Shown here in pieces: positions 9,180 through 17,208 of a stretch of 17,880 bases of DNA. How positions within the stretch are numbered: the first letter of the stretch is position 1; the number at the start of each line of letters is the position of its first letter. The notes beneath the pieces were generated by a model. That model saw only the letters and a list, made by a program, of their open reading frames with translations, was not told the origin of the DNA and searched no databases. The translations under genes and the position numbers were made by a program. This DNA comes from an uncultured Veillonella sp. (GTDB lineage Bacteria > Bacillota > Negativicutes > Veillonellales > Veillonellaceae): assembly GCF_934190855.1 (NCBI RefSeq), contig NZ_CAKPTN010000018.1:1-17880 (forward strand), read 5' to 3'.

Positions 9180-10322
9180 TTATTTACCAAAACGTTCAGG
9201 ACGATTAGAATCGCCTAAGAACTCATGGCGCAACGCTTGGATGATGCGTTCAGATGCTTTACCGTCACCATAAGGGTTAACGGAGTTAGACATCAATTTA
9301 TAAGCCTCTGCATTACTCAACAATTCATGAGCCGCTGCATGTACAGCATCTTTATCAGTACCTACTAAGCGAACTGTACCAGCTTCAACAGCTTCAGGGC
9401 GTTCTGTTGTATCACGCAATACGAGAACCGGTTTACCAAGGGCTGGCGCTTCCTCTTGAATCCCACCAGAATCAGTAAGAATCAAATACGATTTAGCCAT
9501 TAAATTCGCAAATGGTTCATAATCAAGTGGATCGATTAAGGTAACGCGCTCTACAGAGCCAAGCTCCTCTTGTACTACTTGGCGAACCTTAGGGTTCTTA
9601 TGTACAGGGAACACAACTTGAATATCTTCAAATTCATTAATTAAATCGCGAATAGCTTGGTATACGTGGCGCATAGGCTCACCCAAATTTTCACGGCGAT
9701 GTGTGGTAACAAGAACTGTACGTTTTTCAGGATCTAATGCATTAATAGCTGCATCATCGAATACATAATTATCTTGTACAGTTGTATCTAGAGCATCAAT
9801 AACAGTATTACCTGTTACATATAGATGATCTGTATTGATATTTTCTTTCTTAAGATTGCTTTCAGAGCTAGAAGTTGGTGCAAAGTGATAGGTCGCAATA
9901 GAACCTGTTAACTTCCGGTTCATCTCTTCTGGGAACGGAGAGTAAATATCACCTGTACGAAGGCCCGCTTCTACGTGGCCTACAGGAATCTCTTGATAGA
10001 AAGACGCTAAAGCACCGGCAAAGGTAGTTGTAGTATCACCATGAACGAGTACTACATCGGGTTTTGCTTCTTCTAGTACATCCTTAAGGCCCATCAACGC
10101 ACGATTTGTTACATCGTACAAGGTTTGGCCTTGGCTCATAATATTCAAGTCGTAATCTGGGGTAATATTAAACAAGTTTAGTACTTGGTCGAGCATATCG
10201 CGATGTTGCGCCGTAACGGTTACAATCGGTTCCATATCTGGTGCTGCTTCTAATGCTTTCACAAGAGGAGCCATCTTGATAGCCTCAGGTCTTGTACCAA
10301 AGATTGTCATAACTTTTAACAT
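9180..10322 (-). CDS. wecB: UDP-N-acetylglucosamine 2-epimerase (non-hydrolysing)
   Basis: A 380-residue cytosolic enzyme that interconverts UDP-GlcNAc and UDP-ManNAc for surface polysaccharide or teichoic-type polymers. The two-domain GT-B fold is complete: GTRPE (9-13), HVEAGLRT (116-123), TTHRREN (206-212), DSGGIQEE (284-291). Residues matching the E. coli catalytic set are Asp96, Glu118, Glu132 and His208. The ATG at 10320-10322 is chosen because GGAGG lies 5 bases ahead and the family begins at this point (MLKVMTIFGTRPE). An in-frame ATG further upstream would have to be read through the terminator hairpin and is rejected. It follows wecA and is nearly fused to atpZ. Confidence 0.95.
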   Translation of the reverse strand: MLKVMTIFGTRPEAIKMAPLVKALEAAPDMEPIVTVTAQHRDMLDQVLNLFNITPDYDLNIMSQGQTLYDVTNRALMGLKDVLEEAKPDVVLVHGDTTTTFAGALASFYQEIPVGHVEAGLRTGDIYSPFPEEMNRKLTGSIATYHFAPTSSSESNLKKENINTDHLYVTGNTVIDALDTTVQDNYVFDDAAINALDPEKRTVLVTTHRRENLGEPMRHVYQAIRDLINEFEDIQVVFPVHKNPKVRQVVQEELGSVERVTLIDPLDYEPFANLMAKSYLILTDSGGIQEEAPALGKPVLVLRDTTERPEAVEAGTVRLVGTDKDAVHAAAHELLSNAEAYKLMSNSVNPYGDGKASERIIQALRHEFLGDSNRPERFGK

Positions 10323-10347
10323 AGTTGCCTCCAACATAGTAGGATAG

Positions 10348-10372
10348 AAAAAATGGGGCGCCAAGCGCCCCA
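10348..10372 (-). terminator. Intrinsic terminator between wecA and wecB
   Basis: On the minus strand TGGGGCGC (10365-10372) pairs with GCGCCCCA (10354-10361) around a 3-base loop, an 8-bp GC-rich stem, followed directly by six Ts (10348-10353). It lies 8 bases after the wecA stop codon and ends 26 bases before the wecB start. It should stop most transcripts coming from wecA. Confidence 0.85.
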
Positions 10373-10379
10373 CATATGG

Positions 10380-11531
10380 TTATTCCTTATGGGAACCCTC
10401 TGATTCCTCTAAAGCTTTTGCCAATTCTTCACGATCAAAGGAAATAGTTTCATCTGAATCGCTGCGTTCAATTGTAGGACGTGGTAGTGGATGTCCTGCC
10501 GCATCACTATGAGTAATAACACCAAGACGACGAGCCACAAAAATACTACCTAAGAAAATAACGAGTACCAATGCGATACCAATCCAAGCATTGACCTCTG
10601 CTACGATGACGGATACGCCACCAAAGAGAGCTGTTACAGCATACATCATTAGCACCGCTTGTTTTTGAGATAAGCCTTGTGCTAACAAACGATGATGCAC
10701 ATGGCCTTTATCAGGCTTGAAGATTGGACGGCCGCTGATTTTACGGCGTACGATAGCAAACAATGTATCGAGAATTGGTAATCCTAGCACGATTGCCGGC
10801 ACTACTAATGCAATAGTTGCCGCTGTTTTTACAGCGCCCATAACAGAAATAGCGGCTAATGTATAACCAAGGAGCATAGAGCCCGTATCACCCATAAAGA
10901 TTTTTGCAGGGTTAAAGTTATACCGCAAGAAACCTACCGTTGCACCTGCTAAAGCAAGAGCAATACATGCCAGGTCAGTTTGACCAAGTTGTAATGTCAT
11001 GGCACATACAGCAATACACGCGATAAAGGAAATACCTGCTGCCAAGCCATCAAGGCCATCGATGAGGTTTACGATATTCGTAAAGCCTACAATCCAGAAA
11101 ATAGTCAATGGTGCGGCCCAATATTTAAGGTATACTACACCACCCCAAGGAAGGTTGATGAAGTCTACTCGAATATCGTAAGCTACCAAAATAGCGGCTG
11201 CTATGATTTGGCCCATTAACTTAGTTTTTGGCTCAATTTGTTTAATATCATCCCAAATGCCCACAAGCACTAGAATAACTGTACCAAGCACCAAGCCAAA
11301 TAGTTTATGATCATGCGGGATGGATCCATTAAAGAGGACCGACCCGACATAACCGAGAAAGATTGCTAATCCACCAAGTCGTGGAATCGCGCCATGATGC
11401 ACCTTACGGGCATCTGGTTTATCTATTGCCCCAACGGCAACGGCAAAGCGTTTCACCAAAGGGGTTAGTGCAAAGGTTATGATGAGCGCTAGAGCAAAGG
11501 CCCATACATAATCGAGCACATAATCACTCAT
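10380..11531 (-). CDS. wecA: UDP-GlcNAc:undecaprenyl-phosphate GlcNAc-1-phosphate transferase (WecA/TagO family)
   Basis: A 383-residue integral membrane enzyme with about ten to eleven helices. It moves GlcNAc-1-phosphate from UDP-GlcNAc to undecaprenyl phosphate, the first step of lipid-linked surface glycan synthesis. Family motifs on the cytosolic side are complete: Asp94-Asp95 in WDDIK, NLIDGLDGL (155-163), MGDTGS (213-218) and the GHVHHRL motif (276-282). The HVHH form points to the WecA/TagO branch rather than MraY. The tail after about 345 is charged and probably cytosolic. The ATG at 11529-11531 has GGAGG about 7 bases upstream. wecB next door can supply UDP-ManNAc for the following sugar. 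Confidence 0.93.
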   Translation of the reverse strand: MSDYVLDYVWAFALALIITFALTPLVKRFAVAVGAIDKPDARKVHHGAIPRLGGLAIFLGYVGSVLFNGSIPHDHKLFGLVLGTVILVLVGIWDDIKQIEPKTKLMGQIIAAAILVAYDIRVDFINLPWGGVVYLKYWAAPLTIFWIVGFTNIVNLIDGLDGLAAGISFIACIAVCAMTLQLGQTDLACIALALAGATVGFLRYNFNPAKIFMGDTGSMLLGYTLAAISVMGAVKTAATIALVVPAIVLGLPILDTLFAIVRRKISGRPIFKPDKGHVHHRLLAQGLSQKQAVLMMYAVTALFGGVSVIVAEVNAWIGIALVLVIFLGSIFVARRLGVITHSDAAGHPLPRPTIERSDSDETISFDREELAKALEESEGSHKE

Positions 11532-11565
11532 AAGACACCTCCAACAACTAGGTTGAAAAACGGGA

Positions 11566-12924
11566 TTAGTTCGTTAAGCTACGAATAGGTGCAGGAATAC
11601 GACCACCGCGAGCGATGAACTCAGCTGCACTATACGGACTCACTTCAATAATTGGGGCATAACCTAATAGGCCACCAAACTCAACAACCTCTCCAACAGT
11701 TTTACCTGGTACAGGAATTACGCGAACTGCAGTTGTCTTATTATTAATCATACCGATAGCTGATTCATCTGCAATAATAGCAGAAATTGTATCAGCCGTT
11801 GTATCACCAGGAATAGCGATCATATCAAGGCCTACAGAACATACACATGTCATAGCCTCTAATTTATCAAGTGTCAAACTGCCACAAGATACAGCATCAA
11901 TCATGCCCGCATCTTCAGATACTGGGATAAATGCACCACTGAGACCACCAACGTGAGAGGACGCCATAAGGCCGCCTTTTTTCACTGCATCATTTAATAA
12001 TGCAAGTGCTGCTGTAGTGCCGTGACATCCACAAGAGGACAAGCCCATTTCTTCAAGAACGTGAGCTACAGAGTCACCTACAGCTGGTGTTGGCGCCAAG
12101 GACAAGTCGATAATACCAAATGGTTTACCAAGACGGCGAGATGCTTCTTGTGCTACCAATTGGCCTACACGAGTAATTTTGAAAGCAGTACGTTTAATGG
12201 TTTCTGCTACCACATCAAAGGATTGGCCCCGAACGGATTCAAGAGCATGTTTTACAACACCTGGGCCAGATACGCCTACAGAAATAGCGCTATCCCCTTC
12301 TGTAACACCAAAGAAGGCACCCGCCATAAATGGATTATCCTCAACAGGATTACAGAAAATAACTAGCTTAGCACAACCAAGAGCATCATTATCCTTTGTG
12401 AGCTCAGCAGTTTTTTTTACGATGATACCCATGTCGCGTACTGCGTCCATGTTGATACCAGTTTTAGTAGAGCCTACCGCAACAGAGCTACATACGATAT
12501 CCGTCGTTGCTAATGCTTCAGGAATAGAGTCAATCAAAATGCGGTCAGCTCGTGTAGCACCCTTTGTTACAAGAGCAGAGAAACCACCGATAAAGTTAAC
12601 CCCTACTGCCTTCGCAGCGCGGTCCATAGCTTCCGCTACAGGAACATAGGATGTTAGGTCACTACCACCAGCCACTAGAGAAATTGGCGTTACAGAAATA
12701 CGCTTGTTGATGATAGGAATACCGAACTCGCGTTCAATATCTTCACCCGTAGATACAAGGTGTTCTGCTTCTTTTGTAATGCGATCATAAATGCGGTCAC
12801 ATAGTTCTTTGCCAGAACTAGATGCGCATTCTAACAAGCTAATACCCATCGTAATCGTACGAACATCAAGCTTGTTATCGTGAATCATCTGATTCGTTTC
12901 TAAAATATTGTCGATAGATAACAT
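11566..12924 (-). CDS. UPF0210 / PFL-like family protein
   Basis: A 452-residue cytosolic protein of the UPF0210 (DUF711) family, whose fold resembles pyruvate formate-lyase but whose reaction is not established. Conserved features are visible: a Gly-rich stretch near 211-224, SSCGCHGTT (297-304), a lone Cys347, MTCVCSVG (358-365) and the C-terminal RGGRIPAPI (439-447). The usual pyruvate formate-lyase glycyl-radical motif is absent. The ATG at 12922-12924 has AGGAGG 4 bases upstream. It starts 8 bases after the ACT-domain gene, a pairing kept across Firmicutes (for example in pneumococcus), which suggests the two proteins act together. Confidence 0.92.
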   Translation of the reverse strand: MLSIDNILETNQMIHDNKLDVRTITMGISLLECASSSGKELCDRIYDRITKEAEHLVSTGEDIEREFGIPIINKRISVTPISLVAGGSDLTSYVPVAEAMDRAAKAVGVNFIGGFSALVTKGATRADRILIDSIPEALATTDIVCSSVAVGSTKTGINMDAVRDMGIIVKKTAELTKDNDALGCAKLVIFCNPVEDNPFMAGAFFGVTEGDSAISVGVSGPGVVKHALESVRGQSFDVVAETIKRTAFKITRVGQLVAQEASRRLGKPFGIIDLSLAPTPAVGDSVAHVLEEMGLSSCGCHGTTAALALLNDAVKKGGLMASSHVGGLSGAFIPVSEDAGMIDAVSCGSLTLDKLEAMTCVCSVGLDMIAIPGDTTADTISAIIADESAIGMINNKTTAVRVIPVPGKTVGEVVEFGGLLGYAPIIEVSPYSAAEFIARGGRIPAPIRSLTN

Positions 12925-12932
12925 AGTGCCTC

Positions 12933-13208
12933 CTATCCTACACGGTGCATGCTCAAGAAAATATCTGCATGTTGTGCACGGATTTCAACACCTAGTTCTT
13001 TACCTTGTGTATTCAAAGCCTCTTGAATAGATGTAAGGTTTTTCATATCTTCAGACTTTGTTTCACACATCATAATCATATTGAAAACGCCATCAAGAAT
13101 GGTTTGATTAATAGACATAATATTTACACCGTGGTCAGCAAGTACGGTACTAACCCCAGCTATGATACCAACGCGGTCAACGCCGACAACGGTAACAACT
13201 AATTTCAT
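12933..13208 (-). CDS. UPF0237 ACT-domain protein
   Basis: A 91-residue protein made almost entirely of one ACT domain, a small-ligand-sensing fold often used in amino-acid control. The opening [20 protein letters not shown] is the typical first strand, loop and helix, and [18 protein letters not shown] is the next strand pair. The ATG at 13206-13208 is preferred, with AAGGTGA about 4 bases upstream and a match to the family start; an upstream in-frame start would add seven residues. It is co-transcribed with UPF0210 and may sense a ligand for it (inference). Confidence 0.92.
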   Translation of the reverse strand: MKLVVTVVGVDRVGIIAGVSTVLADHGVNIMSINQTILDGVFNMIMMCETKSEDMKNLTSIQEALNTQGKELGVEIRAQHADIFLSMHRVG

Positions 13209-13277
13209 AACATCACCTTTTCTAAGCACTACAAACTATATGGCCAATATAGGGCATTCAATAAACTATATTAATAT

Positions 13278-13286
13278 ATTATATCA
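13278..13286 (-). promoter_or_regulatory. Extended -10 promoter of the UPF0237-UPF0210 unit
   Basis: On the minus strand TGA precedes a perfect TATAAT (13278-13283), about 70 bases ahead of the ACT-gene start. No good -35 box is seen at normal spacing, as for the extended -10 promoter near 1090. A 6-bp inverted repeat CTATAT-N5-ATATAG (13236-13252) lies in the leader. Confidence 0.5.
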
Positions 13287-13322
13287 CATTTATTACTTTT
13301 AGACGGTGAAATCTTTATGAGA

Positions 13323-14960
13323 TTACACTTCATCAGACAATGCAGCAGTTACGATTTCTTCACCCGCTGTTAAGAGTGCGATAAGACCTTTATCCCCTTT
13401 ATAGCTTTCACCATAAATTTTATATAGGTCCTCAGTGCCAGAAGGACGGGCCACAAACCAACCTGTTTCTGTTTCTACGCGCACACCATCGATAGGCATA
13501 TCCTTGTACAAGGACGTAGTGCGTACATTCGTAATAGCATCTCCATCCACCTCTGTAGCTGTAATGGAGCTTGCATTCAACTGTTTCAACTTAGCCTTAG
13601 CTGCCTTCGTACAAGCCGCATCAATACGACCAAAACGAGGGTCTCCACAACCTTCGACTATGTTGTTATACAACCGATCAACAGTGGCGCCCATTACGGC
13701 GTACATCTCCATCGCCAGCAGAGCCATTACCATGCCGTCTTTATCTGTAGTCCATACAGTGCCATCTTTTTTGAGGAATGATGCACCAGCGGATTCTTCA
13801 CCACCAATGCCAATCTCGCCGTCAAATAATAGAGAACTAAAATATTTAAAGCCTACAGGCACCTCATAAACAGGAACGTCTTTAACGGATGCCCATTTAT
13901 CAATCATTGTAGTACAAACAACAGTTTTACCTACCCCTTTATCCTTCCAACCACGCGTTGTAAATAAATAATCTGCCGCAGTCACAAGGAATGCATTTGG
14001 AGAGGTGAGGCCGTCCGAACTAACGATACCATAACGGTCATAGTCAGGGTCATTACCTACAGCAAGGTCATAATTGCCGATTTGTTTAATAACATCGGCC
14101 ATGGCATATTCAGAGGAGCAATCCATGCGAACCTTGCCATCATGGTCATAGGTCATAAAGCTAAAGGTTGGATCGTACTCATCATTGATAATATCCATAT
14201 TGAGATTATATCGCTCTTTGATAGCACGCCAATAGGCAAGGCCACTACCGCCTAATGCATTAACAAGGATTTTAGGCTTTGCACTTTGGATAGCTTCCAT
14301 ATTAATAATGGAGGATAATTCCTCTACGTATAAACCTTTATAGTCATATGGGATTTGTCGGTCTGGTTCGATATTATCGATACTAATGCGTTTAAAGCCT
14401 TCTAATTCACAGTATGCACGTACATACTCATTAGCGCGAGTTTCAATCCACTTTGTAACAAGGGTATCCGCAGGACCACCATTTGTCGCATTATACTTGA
14501 TACCACCATTATCCGGAGGATTATGGGATGGTGTTATGACAATGCCATCAGCCTTATGATCGTGGCTTTCATTATAACGAATAATAGCGCGAGATACGGA
14601 CGGGGTTGGTACGAAATCCATATCCGCATCAACCATAGCCGTCACGCCATTACCAGCGAGCACCTCAAGCACTGTTACAAGGGCTGGCTGAGATAAGGCA
14701 TGTGTATCTTGCCCTACAAAGAGCGGACCAGTAGCGCCAAATTGTCCACGTCCATCACAGATAGCCTGTGTAATAGCCGCCACATGTAAGTCCGTAAATG
14801 TACCATTTAAGGATGTACCACGATGGCCTGATGTACCAAAGGATACAAGTTGTGTTGGATCTGTAATATCCGGTGCATTATCAAAATAAGCATCCACAAG
14901 GGTTTGCACATCAATAATATCTTGTTCTTGTACAGGCGTACCTGCTAATTTGTGAGCCAT
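13323..14960 (-). CDS. pgm: Phosphoglucomutase, alpha-D-glucose-phosphate specific
   Basis: A 545-residue cytosolic enzyme of the alpha-phosphohexomutase superfamily that interconverts glucose 1-phosphate and glucose 6-phosphate. This links central metabolism to UDP-glucose, glycogen and surface sugars. Motifs in order: GTSGHRG (42-48), the phosphoserine loop TPSHNPP with Ser145, the metal site DPDYDR (304-309), sugar-binding GGEES (386-390) and phosphate-binding RPSGTED (505-511). The long, E. coli Pgm-like form fits glucose specificity rather than phosphomannomutase or GlmM. The ATG at 14958-14960 has AGGAGG 7 bases upstream. It appears to be transcribed alone from the AT-rich gap upstream, where I cannot fix a promoter. 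Confidence 0.96.
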   Translation of the reverse strand: MAHKLAGTPVQEQDIIDVQTLVDAYFDNAPDITDPTQLVSFGTSGHRGTSLNGTFTDLHVAAITQAICDGRGQFGATGPLFVGQDTHALSQPALVTVLEVLAGNGVTAMVDADMDFVPTPSVSRAIIRYNESHDHKADGIVITPSHNPPDNGGIKYNATNGGPADTLVTKWIETRANEYVRAYCELEGFKRISIDNIEPDRQIPYDYKGLYVEELSSIINMEAIQSAKPKILVNALGGSGLAYWRAIKERYNLNMDIINDEYDPTFSFMTYDHDGKVRMDCSSEYAMADVIKQIGNYDLAVGNDPDYDRYGIVSSDGLTSPNAFLVTAADYLFTTRGWKDKGVGKTVVCTTMIDKWASVKDVPVYEVPVGFKYFSSLLFDGEIGIGGEESAGASFLKKDGTVWTTDKDGMVMALLAMEMYAVMGATVDRLYNNIVEGCGDPRFGRIDAACTKAAKAKLKQLNASSITATEVDGDAITNVRTTSLYKDMPIDGVRVETETGWFVARPSGTEDLYKIYGESYKGDKGLIALLTAGEEIVTAALSDEV

Positions 14961-15130
14961 AGGAACCTCCTAATCTCATCTTGAGAGTAATCCCTCTCGA
15001 ATTACTAAATTTATATTTTTTTCAATCAGATACGAGTAATTTACAAAATGTATATAGCATTCATCAAACATTATATTTACACATAATTAATATAAGATGA
15101 CAAAGAATAACAATTTTACTAAAACGTCAT

Positions 15131-15155
15131 TTATATTTGTTACTTATATTTGTTA
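15131..15155. repeat. Tandem 12-bp direct repeat
   Basis: TTATATTTGTTA occurs at 15131-15142 and again at 15144-15155, separated by one base. It lies between the end of the YitT-family gene and the start of pgm. No function is evident. Confidence 0.5.
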
Positions 15156-15173
15156 TTTTCTACTTCTTATAGC

Positions 15174-16106
15174 TTATTTGCTATCTGTTACAGTATGCGT
15201 AGCATCTTGAGCAATGGTGCTTTGTGCTTTCATCTGATTAGTTACCTCAATTGGCAAAATAGGACGAGTAAAACCTTGTCCAATCACCTCTTGAGCATCG
15301 GTAATTAAGATAAATACATTTGGATCAGCCTCTTCAATAACTTCTTTCAGTTTATTGACTTGTAATAGGTTAACGGCGACCATAACAATATTTTTTGGCG
15401 TTCGCGTATAGGCCCCAACACCTTCAATAATCGTTGCACCACGGCCTACCTTGTTGATGATGCATTCACAGACCTCATCGGTCCGATAAGTAATGATGAA
15501 AGCAACCTTTCGTTGATTAAAACCGATGACAACCTTATTAGTAAGAATAGTGTACACATACACACTAATAAGAGTTACCGCTACCGCTTCAAGACCGACT
15601 ACGCCTACAGCAGCTAATAGAATGGCACAGTTGATAGCACTATTAATGGAACCCATTTGAAGACCATAATATTTTCGAACGATAAGCGCAATTGGATCGA
15701 GACCACCGGTATTACCGCCTACACGGTAGACAATACCAAGGCCCACACCAGTCGTAATACCGGCCATCATGGAACTGAGTAACGGGTCCTTGATAATCAT
15801 GTCATATTGCAAGAAATCAAAGACATCAATCATCCAAGACAGCATGAGTGTCCCGTATAACGTCTTTACTACAACACGCGTTCCTAGCCATTTCCAAGCA
15901 GCCCAGAATATAGGAATATTTAAAATCATATTCCAAGAACCAACAGATAAACCTGTTATATAATACAAAATTAAACCTACCCCACTAATACCAGTACTAA
16001 CTAGTTTATGAGGCAATACAAAAGCATCAATGCCAGCACCAAATATGGCACACCCAACGACGACCATAAGGCATTGATACACAACATCTTTATACTTGGC
16101 GAACAT
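15174..16106 (-). CDS. YitT family membrane protein
   Basis: A 310-residue protein with five or more predicted membrane helices in the first 200 residues (YitT membrane domain, with the family-like stretches FVLPHKLVSTGISGVGLIL and GGNTGGLDPIALI). A cytosolic DUF2179 domain follows (about 205-285, with VGRGATIIEGVGAYT). Family function is not settled; transport has been suggested. The ATG at 16104-16106 is preferred, with GGAGGGA 3 to 9 bases upstream; a TTG four codons earlier is less likely because it overlaps that site. The hydrophilic tail after about 285 is probably disordered. It diverges from ispE. Confidence 0.9.
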   Translation of the reverse strand: MFAKYKDVVYQCLMVVVGCAIFGAGIDAFVLPHKLVSTGISGVGLILYYITGLSVGSWNMILNIPIFWAAWKWLGTRVVVKTLYGTLMLSWMIDVFDFLQYDMIIKDPLLSSMMAGITTGVGLGIVYRVGGNTGGLDPIALIVRKYYGLQMGSINSAINCAILLAAVGVVGLEAVAVTLISVYVYTILTNKVVIGFNQRKVAFIITYRTDEVCECIINKVGRGATIIEGVGAYTRTPKNIVMVAVNLLQVNKLKEVIEEADPNVFILITDAQEVIGQGFTRPILPIEVTNQMKAQSTIAQDATHTVTDSK

Positions 16107-16201
16107 AGCTCCCTCCAAATTGCCATTTCACTATAAATATTCTATAATGAACTAACTAAACTTTACGCTATTTACAATACTGTTAAGAATTGAACAACTT
16201 G

Positions 16202-16235
16202 TGTATACAAAATCATCATAAACCACTTAATGGTT
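16202..16235. promoter_or_regulatory. Inverted repeats in the divergent YitT/ispE region
   Basis: A perfect TGTATACA palindrome (16202-16209) lies in the wider frame TTGT-GTAT-ACAA, and an inverted repeat AACCA-N5-TGGTT follows at 16221-16235. The GTATAC-centred site resembles the GT..AC operators of FadR-type GntR regulators, one of which is encoded in the adjacent operon. Autoregulation is inference. I could not assign clear -35/-10 boxes for either gene in this 205-bp gap. Confidence 0.35.
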
Positions 16236-16311
16236 ATTTTCAATCACTTTATAACAGTATAAAATAAACATATAAACTGCATATATTATGTACATTATGA
16301 ACGAGGCTATT

Positions 16312-17208
16312 ATGAGTAAAAGTTTTGAGCAACTCGGTTGCAGTAAAATCAACATCGGTCTGGCTATTACAGGTAAACGCGACGACGGCTACCACGATAT
16401 CGATTCCATTTTCCAATCCATTCGTCTTAGCGACTCCATTTATTTTGCTAAACACCATTCCGTAGTATTTTCTGGAGGTGCTCCGGAGTTGCCAGACTAT
16501 ATGCAAAAACTGGTAACCTACGGAGAAGACAATTTAGCGCTTAAAGCGTTGCGCGCGGTGCAAGCCTATACAGGTTGTAAGGCAGGCGCTGCAATCCATT
16601 TATTAAAACGCGTGCCCATTCAAGCAGGCCTTGGCGGTGGCAGTGCAGATGCAGCGGCCATGCTATTAGGTCTCAATCGTTTCTGGGACTTACGCCTCAC
16701 CCAAGAGGAGCTATTACAAATCGGTGCTACCCTCGGCTCTGACGTACCATTTTTATTGCAAGGTGGTACAGCGCGCGGTACAGGTCGCGGCGAAATACTA
16801 ACCTTTAAGGAATCGCCAGAACCACATTGGTTATTACTCGTTAAACCAAAGGTGTCTGTTTCTACAGCAGCCGCCTATGGTCGCTTTAACGGCAAATCAG
16901 AAGCTACTAAGAAAACAATTGATACTGTATTAAGCCACGTTGAAAATAACGACTTGAAATCTGCTTTCACAAGCAGTGCTAATACCTTTGAAGAGCTATT
17001 ATTCCCAGATCACGAAGAACTTGTCATCTGTAAAGAGTTCTTTACAAGCCGTGGATACCCAACCATCATGACTGGCAGCGGTCCAACGATGGTAGTATTA
17101 CTCGATAAACCAATGGAGGCATTGCAGCTCCAAGAGGAAATTAAAACAGCTGGCCACGATTGGCTCTCCCTCATTACTAAAACGTGTACACAGGAGGACT
17201 TACCATGA
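16312..17208 (+). CDS. ispE: 4-diphosphocytidyl-2-C-methyl-D-erythritol kinase
   Basis: A 298-residue GHMP-family kinase that phosphorylates CDP-methylerythritol with ATP in the MEP pathway to isoprenoids, including the undecaprenyl carrier and quinones. The N-terminal GCSKINIGLAITGKRDDGYH has the catalytic-type Lys12; the glycine-rich ATP loop GLGGGSADAAA is at 106-116; Asp144 in GSDVPF is the likely catalytic base; GSGPT (255-259) closes the C-terminal site. The usual APAKINL opening reads GCSKINI here. Start choice: ATG at 16312 has GAGG 5 bases ahead and fits the family; ATGs at 16288 and 16297 lack a site. Its stop overlaps the next gene's start (ATGA). Confidence 0.95.
   Translation: MSKSFEQLGCSKINIGLAITGKRDDGYHDIDSIFQSIRLSDSIYFAKHHSVVFSGGAPELPDYMQKLVTYGEDNLALKALRAVQAYTGCKAGAAIHLLKRVPIQAGLGGGSADAAAMLLGLNRFWDLRLTQEELLQIGATLGSDVPFLLQGGTARGTGRGEILTFKESPEPHWLLLVKPKVSVSTAAAYGRFNGKSEATKKTIDTVLSHVENNDLKSAFTSSANTFEELLFPDHEELVICKEFFTSRGYPTIMTGSGPTMVVLLDKPMEALQLQEEIKTAGHDWLSLITKTCTQEDLP

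Noticed and set aside
10323..10373. Longer wecB form with 17 extra N-terminal residues
   Set aside because: The extra codons would be made from the terminator hairpin and lack a ribosome site, while the ATG at 10322 has GGAGG 5 bases ahead and matches the family start.
12179..12649. 156-residue plus-strand frame opposite UPF0210
   Set aside because: It is a reverse-strand shadow of a well-supported gene.
16221..16235. AACCA-N5-TGGTT as a classic FadR operator
   Set aside because: The half-sites face the wrong way for the TGGT-N3-ACCA type, so it is kept only as an unassigned inverted repeat.
16249..16506. 85-residue minus-strand frame overlapping the start of ispE
   Set aside because: It is antisense to the conserved N-terminus of IspE, has no ribosome site and resembles no known protein.
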